From assembly GCA_037176845.1 (NCBI GenBank), contig JAYKXP010000083.1:180149-244148 (forward strand): DNA of 64,000 bases. The letters run 5' to 3'. Source of the stretch: Paramarasmius palmivorus. Lineage: Eukaryota > Basidiomycota > Agaricomycetes > Agaricales > Marasmiaceae. The first letter of the stretch is position 1. Every line of letters starts with the position of its first letter. The position numbers and the translations under genes are program-made. The notes under the pieces are model-generated. The model saw nothing but the letters and a program-made list of their open reading frames with translations. It was not told the origin of the DNA and ran no database searches. This document shows, piece by piece, positions 11,687-24,006 of the stretch.

Positions 11687-12457
11687 ATGGAACCAAAGAC
11701 TCAACCAAGGAGTGGTCCTCGGGTAGTTAGAGCATGCACCAATTGTCGCCGTCACAAAGCAAAGTGCAGAGCTCTGCCCCGACAAGGAACTGCGGCCGAC
11801 ATGACCTGCGAGAGATGTCACTTGAACGGGCTTCAATGTGAATATCTCCCAGTTACTCAAGGCTTTCAGTCAGCACCACAGACAATGGCACAAATCATTC
11901 CGCCTCTGCCTCCGCTCACATCGTTGGGATTGCCTCCAATTATGCGACCTGGTCACCACCAGATCAATGTTCAGCCTCCCGACAATGCAGTATCCCAATA
12001 TTACGCCACACCATCCTCCAATGTCCCTTCCCAAGAGAGTATCAACAACGATTCTCCTGCGCTAATGACCGGTGGCACTGCCCACCATCGTGGTCAATCA
12101 TACTACGGCCTTCCTGGGCACGGGTCTGAGACGTCCCTCACCACCGATGTTACACAGTATAAAAACACTCATGCTCTACACACCACTCTTGGACAGGACC
12201 TGTCTCTAGGAGCGTTGAGCAATGAAAGTGCGGAAGCTTTTTCGGTGTCAGAGCAGCAAACAAGTGGGACAGGTTATTCTCAAACTGAGTTCGTGACGTT
12301 TCTTTCCATTTGGTGTTCATCGATCATATTACTGAGTTTTTAACATTAGGAATCTTTCTCGATGTTTTGGACAGCCTTGCTTCTGCGGCTACCACTAAGT
12401 AGAGATCTACGTCATGTAATTCCAGCTCATTTTCTGCTCTGTAGTTCGTACCTATAA
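11687..12457 (+). CDS. Small Zn2Cys6 binuclear cluster protein, copy 3
   Basis: Exons 11687-12292 and 12350-12457 give 237 residues. The Zn2Cys6 cluster is complete (13-residue linker), with H replacing Q in CRRHKAKC compared with the other copies. The Pro/Gln/Ser-rich middle has the same order of short motifs (PQIIPP-like, TSLGLPPIM, PSNVPSQES). The 57-nt intron (12293-12349) restores the LLLRLPLSRDLRHVI tail, after which a local deletion gives an earlier TAA than in copy 2. Reading through the intron would end at 12343. Probable DNA-binding regulator; function of this copy not demonstrable from sequence. Confidence 0.73.
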
Positions 12458-14387
12458 CTCTGTACCTCGCCGATCATATAACTAGTCGATGGTTACCACC
12501 GCATGCCGCTTAAACGCCGTTCTGAGTTGTTCGGCACTTGTTTAGAGACAACGTTGGATCGATGGGAGCGGACAAGGGGTGTTTTTGACTTGCTGGAGTG
12601 GGCCGAGTCCTCGAAGGGTGGTATCAGATGATCTTGTATCATTGAATTGGTATAGCAGGCAAGCAGCTACTCGTTAGTGGCGACCACTACTAGGCCTATC
12701 ACTGGTGACACTGAACGATACTGACCCGCTGAAAGAACGGTTACAGGTCTAACTCGTTCCTCTGGGATACAGCATTGAACGTCAAACTGGAGCTTTCAAA
12801 GCTTCTGTCGTCACAGGGAATCCTTATCTTAGACCACTACATATGGCAGTTTATTCGCACACAAAAGGGTCCCAAAAAGGCAACTTTTGGCTCACAAAGA
12901 CGAGTCCTCGTACCCTCGGACTCGTAAGTCAAATCGGCCAGACAGAGGCTCGCGTGGCAATTGATGGCCGGTGTCAGGCAGCCCAACCACATCAAAGAAA
13001 TGCTCCTAGCCCAAGTTAAGAACCACGGTGCGTTAGCCTCCTTGTGATGTACGAAGGAAAGGATACACTTGTGCTCGGCTCTAATATCTATCATACATGG
13101 AATACGGTAGCGGTTCCGGTTTCTTACAGTAGCTCATCTATCCAAATCAGGTGCTGCCTGTGCCACGCGAGCCCCTCTTTGTGGCCGATTTGAGTCGGGG
13201 ATACCCCTTGGGAGCTAGAACCTGATGCAAATATTAATCTGATGATCACGAACGTGGATTACCTGAAAACGCATAGACTGATTCTTGGTGGTATATCTGG
13301 CTGCTTCACCTAACCCGATGATCTCACAGCATCAAAACAAAGACAACGGATGACATTCTCAAGTATCAAAACCTGCCGTCGTCTATGACCCAACGTAGCA
13401 GAGGCGCTTGACTCGGGAGATGAAGAATCTTATTTTATCGCGCGACGAAATGTTCAAGGTGAGTTCATCAAGTAACTGGCCCCGGTGTTCAATCACAATC
13501 ATTTTCATACTCCCAGTTAAGGATGTGAAACCTTGAGCTTGCTTTTGGAAAGGTATACAATTGCTGTAAAGGTTCTATAGAGCAAGAAGGCCGAGTACCA
13601 TACACCGTACCATACACCTTTCTTATGATATCAATTTCAAACGTCGGTAGCACGTTCAATCAGCATGGGTATTGGGGCCGGTTGTGAAAGTTGAAAGTAC
13701 ATCAGCGCCGAAAGCTTGCGAGCAACATACTCCGGTGGGAAGTGCCAAACCGTAAAATAACGACCCCGTTCTATGCACCTTTCATCTGCGGTATCTGTCC
13801 TTCAAGGCTGATAGAGTAAACGGAGGTCAAGGTCAGCTTCCAATGATCTGTAACTTTCAACCATCCAATAGGCATGTAAGCTACGGTACCAAGCAACAGT
13901 TTGACTTGTATTCATGGCAAGGGTTTGATACACCTGCAAAGCCGAACTCGGGTTTTTGATTCTCTTAGAATGACTCGAAAGCCGTGGGACGGTTATGAAC
14001 GATTACAGACCAGTGTACCACATTTTGGCTTCAGTGTGAGTGTATATTGGGGGTGCCTACATTGAGAGCATGGGTGGAATAATTTAGCATGAACATCATT
14101 GCGTTGTACTACTGATCCGATTCGTTGCTTTGCCGAATCTGGTCCTGAATTGGCCTTGAATGTTTGTTGCTAACCTCGAGCTCCCACTAGTAATTTCTCC
14201 TAATGGCTTCAGAGGCATGCCCTCGTTTAGCAGCTCAGGGCTCTGACCTTGTCTGTATAGCTAAAATTTTAGCCCTTAGAGTTGTGTACTTCCGGCATTC
14301 GAACACAGCCTTACCAAATGTATGCTACCAAACCACCCATACACTAGTCAAGATTTGACCGAATTCGGTCGAGTCAAGCCGACACAC
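12458..14387. other. 3' flank of Zn unit III, no gene supported
   Basis: Open frames are short (best is 85 codons, 12837-13094 minus) and match nothing I know. The stretch from about 13200 is duplicated sequence; 14050-14387 is unique here and holds nothing recognisable. Confidence 0.45.
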
Positions 14388-14795
14388 GATCAGAACCCAT
14401 CTTTACGGACAGGTTTGCTTCTCACTGCTACACACGTTCTCTCTGACAATCGATTGTGATAGGGGTAGTGATAATTCTGTTCAAAATGCGGATATCACGG
14501 ATGGCTAAATTCGAGCATCAGGACGATCAACAACCACCTTTACGGACAGGTATGCTTCTTATCGCCACACGTTCTGTCTGATAATTGATTGCGATAGGAT
14601 TGTGATACATTTGTGATAGATTGTGTTCAAGATACAGATATTACGGACGGCTAAATCCAAATATCAGCACGATCAGTACCCATCTTTAAGGGCAGGGATG
14701 CATCTTATTGCTACAGGGTTCTCTCTGAAAATTGATTGTGATGATAAATTGTGATTGAAATACGTGTATTACTGATGGCTAAATTCGAGTGTCAT
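14388..14795. repeat. Three tandem units of ~125-146 bp
   Basis: Three diverged head-to-tail copies start at 14388, 14525 and 14671, each opening with GATCA. Each carries the same series of landmarks in order: CCTTTACGGACAGG-like, a TTCT-rich patch, ATTGATTGTGAT-like, and GATGGCTAAATTCGA near the end. Unit lengths are about 137, 146 and 125. No coding potential. Minisatellite or remnant of a larger array. Confidence 0.75.
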
Positions 14796-15314
14796 ATTGT
14801 TTGGGCTGGTCTAGAAAAACTTTGCATACAGCACCGGCATTTTGATGTACCGGTTGCCATTGTCTATGTAGTTGTGATCCAGCCGAATCTTCGCCCTTGC
14901 AACTTGTATCGTACTGTTTTTCTCTCCTCGGCAAAGCCATCCGATACAACAAGTGAGTTGTCCCAAACCCATGTTCGTCTATTGCGCACCGGACTTTCTC
15001 TCTCGCCTTAATGCCCTCGTTATCTTCATGTCGAAGTCTCCGATAGCTCAACACAACAATATTGGACTCGCGTAACCGGTGGGCAGAAATAGAATCTATG
15101 AGAGCGTGAAAACCTATTCGGATAATCTACGTGGTAATGTATTCACTTGTTAGCCTTCAGATAACCTAGATCTATACCGAATCATGCAATCACATTGAAA
15201 AATTAAAACTTCGAGGCTGTGTGAACTTTATCGCTATCGTCGCTTGAGTGGGAACCAAATTCCAAAGGGCGGGCCATCATTCGATTCTCGACGATCCTGT
15301 GAAGCTTGAGACCG
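14796..15314. other. Intergenic 3' of 7-TM copy B
   Basis: No gene supported. Opposing short frames at 14751-15054 are mutual shadows. This stretch would contain the 3' UTR and terminator of the minus-strand gene that ends at 15315. Confidence 0.5.
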
Positions 15315-16746
15315 TCACCTTCCCGCTTCTTCATTACGAGCGATGACCATTACTGAATCTCCTTGCGAAAGGTTTCTTTCCGGTCGTATTTCCGAAGTCG
15401 TCGGGTCCCGTGCAGTCTCAGCCACGCGTATTGACATTACCTCACTCTCTGGGTCATTCAACGCAATCCCCAAAGTAACCCTAACGATGATTATAGTGGT
15501 AGTTATTCCCTGTGCAACACTAGGTATGTCACCAGTTCTACATAAACGCCAGCTGTACTCACCGAAATACACGGCCAAACATTAAATAAAAACTGAACCG
15601 CGGTATTCGTTACCTCGAATTGTTTGTCCGACATTGAGTTATACCTTCGATAGGTATCTCCTTGAATGATTGTCACCACAAAGAGGTAGGTGGAGTAGAG
15701 TATTCCGGATTCCAGTCTAGTGAGGGGACTACGGTGAGCATAATATCACTCAGAGAGTTAACGAGACTTACGTAGAGGCAATGATGATTCTGTACATGTT
15801 GCGGAGTTTGGTTCCAACGCTACGAGCGATTTGACGGCCAATTGAGAAGATTCTGAATGCTAGATTCAAGGAATTATGTGAAAAAAATGGCAGAAGTTAT
15901 ATCAACACGGCTGACCTATTAGTATTGAAAGCAGGATGGTCTCCAGAGCGATAGCTCCCGAGACGATTGATCCCACGAGGATCCAGGAAGGTGATAGGTC
16001 GCGTTTGGAGATTATCACGAGCGCAGAAGCTTCCAAAGTGATAAGGAGGATAACAAGGGGGTGGTAAGGAAATATTTAAGCAGCTTACTATGTGCGATAA
16101 AGTTCAAAATGATGGGTACGATAACGGGCTTCCATTGTCTTGTCCAAACGGTGAAGCAACGACAAATCTGGGCAGTATGTTAGAGTCAGAGTAAATGTCG
16201 CATGAAGAGGGATAGCGTAACTAGGATGGTATCGGTAATAAAGCTGTGAAAATGTGAGATGTGAGACGGAGGAAGCAAAGGTTCTGTGGCCAACCTGCAT
16301 GAAAAGGATATTGCGTTGGAATATATGAAAAGTCTTGGGGGAGTCAACGTTCGGGTCTCGCCAAGTCTAATGTGATCATGATGGAGGTGAGATGATCATA
16401 TCAGGTTAGTTCGGAGAATTCTTACTTGAATAGATATTGAGAGGAATCGACAACCAGCTGTAGGGCAACAAACACGCAGGTGAAGAGGAATATCAGGGTG
16501 TTGGCGAGCAGGTAATATTTGTACGATGTTCCTTTTCGTTTGAGTAGGATATGTGTGCAGATGCTGAAAAGTGTGGTATAGATGCCTTTGGTTTGTCAGA
16601 GAGGTAAAGGATGAAACGTTGAAAGCGTATTTTACCGTGTATGAAAAAGGTCCACTGTGTCGTGAAAGGGTGAGAAATAGACACTCATGAACGAAAATGA
16701 GACATACCGCGCTCAGGCTGGTCAGCAATAGGTTGTGGTTGGTCAT
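15315..16746 (-). CDS. Seven-TM membrane protein, family copy B (intact)
   Basis: Ten exons on the minus strand: 16708-16746, 16636-16654, 16426-16585, 16295-16366, 16222-16243, 16089-16167, 15916-16029, 15772-15859, 15563-15716, 15315-15509. All join in frame to 313 residues. I count seven hydrophobic helices (about 5-33, 40-62, 83-108, 115-135, 142-165, 185-205, 225-248). Family landmarks are present: SICTHILLKR after TM1, YKYYLLANTLIF, ITDTIL, RC-x3-W before TM4, IFSIGRQIARS, TLESGILYS, and GITTTIIIVRVTLGIAL in TM7, then a hydrophilic tail. All introns are 49-59 nt except two of about 120 and 50. This is an Agaricomycete-type 7-TM protein of unknown ligand, plasma or internal membrane. C is its nearest relative. 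Exon 3 is split by an intron absent from F, I and K. Confidence 0.85.
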
Positions 16747-17769
16747 ACCGAAGGCGTCAAGAAGTAGGCTGCAACTTGAGCAATTTAAGTAGTGCTCGCA
16801 CTCCCGCCGTTGAGGTCGCATGCTTCATGCGTCTCGAGACGTATTAGATCCAGAACGGGATCTGATCGGTCGGAAAGATATTTTGTCCGTCTCGGAATCG
16901 TGGTCGTTAAATCCTTGATCCTGCATTACAAAGTACGAAAAGAATTGGCTTTCCGAACAGGATGCGGTGACGTGGACGAGATTAACCCACGGATCACGAC
17001 GATTATTGGTGGCCACAAGCTGTAATCACGCCGGTAAACTAGAATGGGGTAGTTTATGACCCGTTTCTCCGAATCCCGATTGAAATGGAAGATCTGCGAG
17101 CGCTGACTTTACGAGGTATCTTTACATACGAGTACGATCAACACCGACCTTGAAGCGAGACAAGAGATCCGGGCCTGAGGCCTGAGCGCCCGTAATCAGA
17201 AAGGACTAGGAGCTCTGCAAGAAAAGTTTTGCAAAATATTCAGGATTAAGCCATATGAAATGCATGGGGAACTATACCACTCTCATTGACAGATGCGTAA
17301 ATCGCTCGGAGCCAAATCAGTTATCTGGTGATCAAGAGTAGAGTGCGGTGAGCTTTAGATGTAAAACGAGAAACGTCAACCACCAAAGAGACGAATGATT
17401 TAGCGCCCAGCCTGTATCATATCTTCGGTTGCTATATTCCCGTATCGGACCCCCGGATCCAGAGCCTATTTCTGCCTGGAATGCCTGAGCCAACTCCCCT
17501 GCTCACTTGCTTCCTAAAGTGTTTGAGAGATGGATAGAACGGGCGGATGGTGAATGGGAGTCCCAATGGTCACAATCCTCAACTCTAGCTATTACAAGTT
17601 GGTACATTTGGAAAGTACACGGAGGATCTCGGTCGCCTTGAATGTATAGACCACAAAAGGAGTGATCTGATCCCATGGGAATGGAGGAAGGCGGTTGGTT
17701 GGCGCGATGAAGAATAGAGATAGCTCCACCATGTGCAGCGAATGCAAGTTGTGCTGGTCGATTAGGGAG
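16747..17769. other. Upstream region of copy B, no gene supported
   Basis: Short frames only. It would hold the promoter of the minus-strand copy B. I see no clear TATA box within 60 bases of the start codon. Confidence 0.45.
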
Positions 17770-18460
17770 TCAGATCTTGGACAACGCGGGGGTACGACTG
17801 GGATCTTCCTTTATCGGGTCCTCTGCAGCTCGGGGGAGGAAGCTCCGGGAAAGAACATCAAATGAAAGGCGCGAAGCCATAGGTTCGGGCTTAGTTTCTT
17901 GTAGGGAAATCCTAGTCTCCGGGGTTCTGCGCAATCATGTTGAGAGATGTGATCGATCAAGAAATGGAGAGTGAAATTCAAATGGGTGGTTTAAATTCCA
18001 CTGCTCATAGCGGGCCCACGATCCACTGGTGTTTAGCGGCGGAAGTAAATAGGTAAGTATACCAAACTGCTCATCCAAAAAAAGAAAGAAATGAAGAAAA
18101 CGGTCAGGACGTTGCAGTGTACGGTCAAGGACTGATGGTACCTCGCAAAAAGAGATCAAACGTTGATAATCCTCTGTTGACGTGTAACAGATGAGCGCTG
18201 AGTATCCCTTCCTTGATTTGTCCATCACGCAAACATTGCCGCTCATCAAAAGTAAGGTTCAGCATAGCGTAGTAGTTGCCGTTAGGCTACCACTATAGAC
18301 TGTAGCCTACGGTTTGGTGAAAAACTGCGTTAGGAAGTGACCGATGATGAAGGACGTAAAGAAAGAAGCGCTAGTGGTCCGTGCACGAACGCTTGAGATC
18401 ACATGTGGGGGTCGGAGTTTGAAAGCTACTTGTTGTCATCAGCGACGAGCAACGATTTTC
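17770..18460 (-). pseudogene. Damaged copy of the F-box-like segment
   Basis: 17830-17925 matches 6880-6970 and 18345-18460 matches 7095-7215, in the same order and orientation, but the sequence between them (about 17935-18300) is different, and the F-box frame is not preserved. A 104-codon minus frame (17935-18249) lies in the unmatched part and has no recognisable domain. Confidence 0.45.
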
Positions 18461-20760
18461 TTTCTCTCTTCAATCTTCTCTTCCTTCGAGCACGAGGGCT
18501 GAAAACGTTCTTTATAGCCTAAAGATGGTATTGTCTTTATTCCTGAAGATGTTTCGCATGCTAATGATGGGTTACCTCGCTTAGTTGCTGCCGGTTCACA
18601 AGGATGTAGTCGACTACGCCAGCTCTAATCCTTTCCTTCCTTAATAGACGCAAAGCGCATTATCAATATCCAGCTCCGGTCGCAATCGCCATGCAAGTCG
18701 CACGTTCATGGTCTCCGTATAACCTCCAACAACGTTCAGGCTCAAACATATGAAGAATTTCATCAGTAACCATCGGGTTGAACTGGGTTTAGATCGAGGC
18801 TTATCGACATCGGTAAGCACTATTTGGCTATACCTTCCTTGCTGAGCTGATCAGGCTCTCCTCTCGCCTACCCTTTCGATTCGCTCCCGAAGACCTCCCC
18901 TGCACCTCAAATCTCCACCCCCGTCTACATACCAGAACATCATCGGTGCTACCCCGATCATCCGCAGGTGTGGGGTGGTTTTGGGTCTGTTCCGCGTCTT
19001 GTTGGTAAATCCACGTCGTCGAAAGCTTGATCTACGAGCTGATTGGGGTTCATTTTCATAGCATCCTCGCCTGTGGCTCCTTTTTCTCTCAACTCGCGAG
19101 GTCTGTCGTCCATATGGGAAGGGGAAGAGCACATGCTTGAAGATTCACAGGCACGCTGTAGCTATCTCTTCGTGTCTACGTTACTTTCTAATTATGATTC
19201 CTTCCAGACCCAGTATCCTCCGATATATCCCCAGTCATCAGTTTCCGCCCTGATCGAGTTACCTCCACAAAGTGGTCGGTCAAGGCCATTTACTCCTGGA
19301 AATTGAGCGTTGAGTGACGGGGAAGAATAGAGCTATAAGGTCGTAGCCGGTTTAATGGAAGGTGAGATTTTTCTCCCACTATGTCGATGCTGGTGGATCT
19401 TACAGTACATCTCACCCACAGCACAGTCCCACATTCTCCCTTCTCTGCTCTCCCCACACAATCTGTGTATGCAAGAATCGCTGCAGGACTACTTTGATTT
19501 AGTGGTAGAGGTGAGAGTTCCTAAGTGGATGCGACTTGCATTTGACTAATCATAATTAGCTTTCCTACATCCCACCTTCGCTACCCTTTCAAGTTCGCCC
19601 TCATCTCCGGATGCTCATCTGTTTTGGGTTGCAGGAGGAGTGGTGTTGGTTGTCTCCGAGGGCGGTGGCGGTCTTGAGCTTGTATAAAAGAACGAGCTAT
19701 TTATGCCATCGCCTCCTTTGAAGCCATTCCTTTCGTCTTGCGTCTTCCTTCCCGCGCGGCTTTTTTGTAGAGCCATTCGTTATCATCTCGTTCATTGGAC
19801 AGAGAGCATCACGATACGTTCATTACTCGTCAGTGGTGAGCAATGTGAAGGGCGTGAAGGGTCGAAGGCGGAGACGGACGTAGTCTTCCGAATTCGTTCG
19901 TGTTACCTTCCCGTTCTCGGATCCATCCACTCCCAGGAACTCGATTTATCTCCCTCAGCGTTAACGTTTCTCCTTCATGTGTATACCACAAATCGATGCC
20001 TCATTGACAGAAAGCGCTTTGATCGTCCCTACACTGCTTGACTGATAATCGTCACTTCTGTCACGGAATCTGACTTGAGCGAAAGTTATTAGACACCGAA
20101 AGTCATATGTACCAACAACCACGCACCTACAAAGTTGGGGTATGATGATTTACCTTATACGTTCCTAGTAACGACTTGGGAGCTTCAACAAGAAGCGAAT
20201 CAAAATCAACGGACTACCGCTTTCGTCATCACCCTTACGACATGCCTACGGACTCCTGACGCTGTGACACAATCTGCCCGCCCGGATAGAGCGTCCGCGT
20301 CAGACTTTTATCACCCAGTGGTGCCGTCCCGTCGATCTGAAGGCTGCGAGGTCGGCCCTCGCGGGGGGCTACCAATCAAACTATGAGATGCTATGTCAAA
20401 ATTTTGCTCGTCCTTTCGAAGTTGCATCATGTCAACCAGCGGAATCGTGATTCGCGATTGGTATGCATCCCATTATCCCTCGAGTTGGCACATACCAAGC
20501 TTACGCTCGGTCGATTCAAGTCCGAATCTCTCATCACCGAACTGGACATTACAAAATCCATTTAAACTTCAAAGTACTGTTCATTCGACTCTCGGGACCC
20601 CAGTATCTCTCGCTTGTCGTTTGCCAGATCTCCACTTTCAACATGGTGATTTGACTTGAGTGGAGAGTATCAGACATTAGGAAGGATTATATCCTAACAA
20701 CCACGCACTAGCAAAGTTGGAGTACGACCCAATACGTTCTATTCTTCGTTCTGTTCCTAG
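18461..20760. repeat. Diverged copy of the 7.2-8.9 kb segment
   Basis: Patches matching 7370-8960 (for example 18780-18860 with 7620-7720, 19560-19680 with 8200-8310, 20640-20760 with 8400-8520) occur in the same order, spread over a longer distance and with internal repetition (19260 and 20640 each carry a version). Open frames of 60-112 codons exist but none is shared between the copies, so I do not call genes. Confidence 0.45.
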
Positions 20761-21466
20761 AGCCAAATGTATTGACTTGAGAGTTTCAATGAGCCAACAG
20801 GAAAGCGGGTATCCTTGTGTAAACTATAGAGAGCTTGGAGAGCGGCAGACGACAAAGTGAGATGTAGGAGGAGGTGAAGCTGTTACACCCGAGTTTCTTG
20901 CCGCCGTAAGGATACCGTTAATTTATTAGACAAGGTCGAAAGAAACACGACACCGCTCACCACGGATCCAATCCTCCCACTAGTACACCGACTAAAGTGG
21001 TTTGCGTACGGAACTAGCGGGAAGGCCGCCGACGAAGCTATTCAACCGGTGATGTAACAACGGTTGTGGCGTTGACTTGGTTAGCCTTCGAAGAAGGCAT
21101 TGAAGGAGAATGTGTGTCGAGAGTCACCCGAGAGCTTATCGATGAGAAACGGGTTGTCAGGCTCACGCACTGGACGGCGATTGAAAAGGTTGAGAGAAAA
21201 ATGGCGACAAAAACTCACGGTAAACATCGTAAGGGGGCGTCGTCATAGGTACTTATAACCAGCTGATGAATTGTCACTGTACTTCGCCATAGACATTGAG
21301 CTGCAATCAGCGAAAGAGTAAACAACTCATCAGTCGACCTCCGTTTGATCCTATCGGTATTCACGAGGTTGATGGGCGCTGATGCCATTGAAAGTCTATT
21401 TATGGTAAAAATGAGAGAACTCTATACTGCTGACACTAAGTATTCAATCCTCAATTTCGCAAGTTA
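20761..21466. other. Intergenic 3' of 7-TM copy C
   Basis: No supported gene. Contains the expected 3' UTR of the minus-strand copy C. Confidence 0.45.
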
Positions 21467-22880
21467 TCAAAACGATCCACCTGGTTGATCACTCTCCACC
21501 GCTTCTTGATCACGGGCAATAATCAAAACCGTGCCCGGTGGCGAAACATCGTTGCGTGTGGTCTCGGCCACACGAATCGACATTACTTCATTCTCCGCAT
21601 TCAGGGCTATTCCCAAAGCAACGCGAACAACGATAATAATGGAGGTGATACCCTGTGCAACACTATGTTATACGTGAATGCCAACTGGATTAATGGACTT
21701 ACCGAAATAGATGGCATTACATTCCACCAATACTGAGCCACAACGCCCTTTTCCCCTAGTTCGTAAAGCGACATTGAGTGATACCTTCGATACGTATGAC
21801 CTTCAATTATTGTTCCTGAAACGAGGTATGCCGAATAAAATATTCCAGATTCTAGCCTGTAAGTGAGTGGGTCAGCACAATGCCTTATAGGTTTTAGGCA
21901 TGCTCACGTAGAGGCAATTATGATTTTATATATTTTGCGGAAGATTCCAGTGCTGCGAGCAACTTGACGGCCGATTGAGAAAATTCTGAGCGCTAGATTG
22001 GGACGGGAGAATGTGAGAAAGTCCAGGAATGTCGCTGGAATTGGCGTACCTATCAGGAACGAAAGGAGCATATTCCCCAAGGCAAGAATCCCCGGAACCA
22101 CCGCATTTCCGAGCGCAAGCCTAGGTGATAGTTCAAATATAAAAACATTCACCATAGCCCAGACTTTGAAAGTAAGCAGGATGAGAATAGAGACAAGCAG
22201 AAACTTGAACAGGAAGCGTACCGTATGCAATAACGTTAAGGATGAGGGGTACAACTACAATGCTCCATCGTCTTCTCCAGATGATGAAGCAACGCCAAGT
22301 CTGTCAATATCATGTTAGAGGAAATGTCCATAAGGCAAAGCTTCATGTCTCAACCAGAATGGCATCCGTGATTAAGCTGGATAAACATGAGTAGCCCATC
22401 TGAAGGAAGGAAAGACTGTGTTTTGCTAACCTGCATGATGAACTCATTGCAGTGCAGAGTGACAGGACCAGTGGTGATCTCCACCTCTGCATTCCATCAA
22501 GGCTAACACGATGTCTATAAAATAATCACGTTATCTTCATTGTTAAAGTTCTTACCTGAGCACGTATACAGAGATAACGACAGTCATTCGCAGGGCAACG
22601 AATGCAGAGGTGATAAGGAACATCAAGGTGTTGGCAAAGAGATAATATCTATATGATGTTCCTCTTTGCTTTAGCAGAATATATGTGCAAATGCTGAATA
22701 ATGTCGCATATACACCTTTGGTCTTTGAATGAGAGTGACATTTGCGCTAAAAAGACATATCTCACCGTATACAAAGAAAGTGCACTGCGTCATGAAGGAG
22801 GTAAATGGTGGAAGGTAAAAGAAAAAAGGCATAAGACATACCGCGCTGAGCCAGGTTAACAAAAGATGAGAGTTGGTCAT
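21467..22880 (-). CDS. Seven-TM membrane protein, family copy C (intact)
   Basis: Ten exons on the minus strand: 22842-22880, 22766-22784, 22556-22715, 22431-22502, 22355-22376, 22222-22300, 22050-22163, 21908-21992, 21703-21856, 21467-21652, giving 309 residues. Exon sizes equal those of copy B for the first seven (39, 19, 160, 72, 22, 79, 114), then 85, 154 and 186, against 88, 154 and 195 in B. Landmarks: SICTYILLKQ, YRYYLFANTLMF, ITDAIL, WRC-x3-W, IFSIGRQVARS, LESGIFYSAY, GITSIIIVVRVALGIAL. Both B and C start MTN and place a tail of about 40 polar residues after TM7. The 5' half (exons 1-3) and the tail differ most from B. Function unknown; likely the product of a B/C duplication that left both copies in the same orientation about 6 kb apart. 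Confidence 0.85.
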
Positions 22881-24006
22881 AGGGAGAATCTGAATGGACT
22901 GAACAGTTTAAGTATTGCCCCCCACATAGTAGTAGAACTAGTTGTGTCCTTAACGGACAGTTGCCTCGGTATTATTTTACCTGGTCACGCTTACCCAACG
23001 GCTACAGACACCCTAAAAGAGAACCCGTCTGTAGCCGTCTGAGATATAATCGAGTTTGGCGTTCGCCGTGATGTGATCATGGCAAACTCAGTGGTGTATT
23101 TGACCTCATACCTGTCCCTATATATTGAATGCTTATGCGATTATGGAATGCAATATACATACAGGACGGCAACGCACCAATGAGTGTGGAAAGGAACAAG
23201 TAATTGATCACCATGCCTCCGATTTCAATCGAAGGACCACGAATCCAAGAACTATTCAATCAATGATGTGATGAATGTTGCCTAGCACTAGCGAGACGAT
23301 AATAACTCTCCACGTCGTTCCCCCGGACTAAATAGCATCCTGGTAACTAGCAAAATATCAGTGACTATCCCAAAGCCTCGCGTTAATTATTCAACAGGGT
23401 TGACAATATGTTGGAATCTAATTTATTGTCGGACTCGTGGTCCATCTGTCGTGCAGAGGGAGAGTTATTGACTTTGAATCGAAGGAGGATATTAGGGATT
23501 CACTCTGCTTTGGATAGGAGAAGAGTGAGTACGGTTTCCTTGACTGACAAATCCTTTCAGCTATGAGTGGTGGCCACACTGCTTTGATTGACAACGTCAG
23601 TTCTGTCGTCCCCGGAAAAGACCACACGGATAGGATGGCAGAAACGGAAGATGTCGTTACACAAAGATGGAGGCTTTTGAGACGAGTTCACCATTGAATG
23701 AGATGAGGCGAGTAGGTGAAGACATCATAGTTCTTCACCGAATTACCGTCGTATTATTCGAGTTTATGAAAAGCATGTTAATCATAGATGTAGCGCCACC
23801 TAGTATTGGCCATTCTAGCTCGTATCCATGGCTCTTGTCTACGATGTCACGGAAGGCTCAAATCACGGCGATGCTTGGAATTAAATGGGTTATAATATAA
23901 ACTTTCACTTTCAAGCACTGAGCAGCCTCACCTCGACACTTCCAGCTCTCAGCTACTTCGCATCGTAATCTCGACGTTCTTCGCCTTCTAATACTTTCGA
24001 AATCGA
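22881..24006. other. Intergenic, no gene supported
   Basis: Frames up to 77 codons with no family resemblance. 23040-23330 has faint similarity to 7-TM exon 6 in one minus frame (INYLFLSTLIGALPS, 23180-23230), which may be a tiny relic of another copy, but it is too short to call. Confidence 0.4.

Larger units (their letters stand above)
10591..14050. repeat. Duplicated Zn2Cys6 unit III
   Basis: Tandem to unit II. The first ~2 kb matches 7840-10330 closely; the downstream 13200-14050 part matches the equivalent region of unit I (5000-6420), so this unit keeps more of the ancestral 3' flank than unit II. Confidence 0.65.

Noticed and set aside
14388..14795. CRISPR array
   Set aside because: Eukaryotic sequence; units are long, diverged and contiguous without unique spacers.
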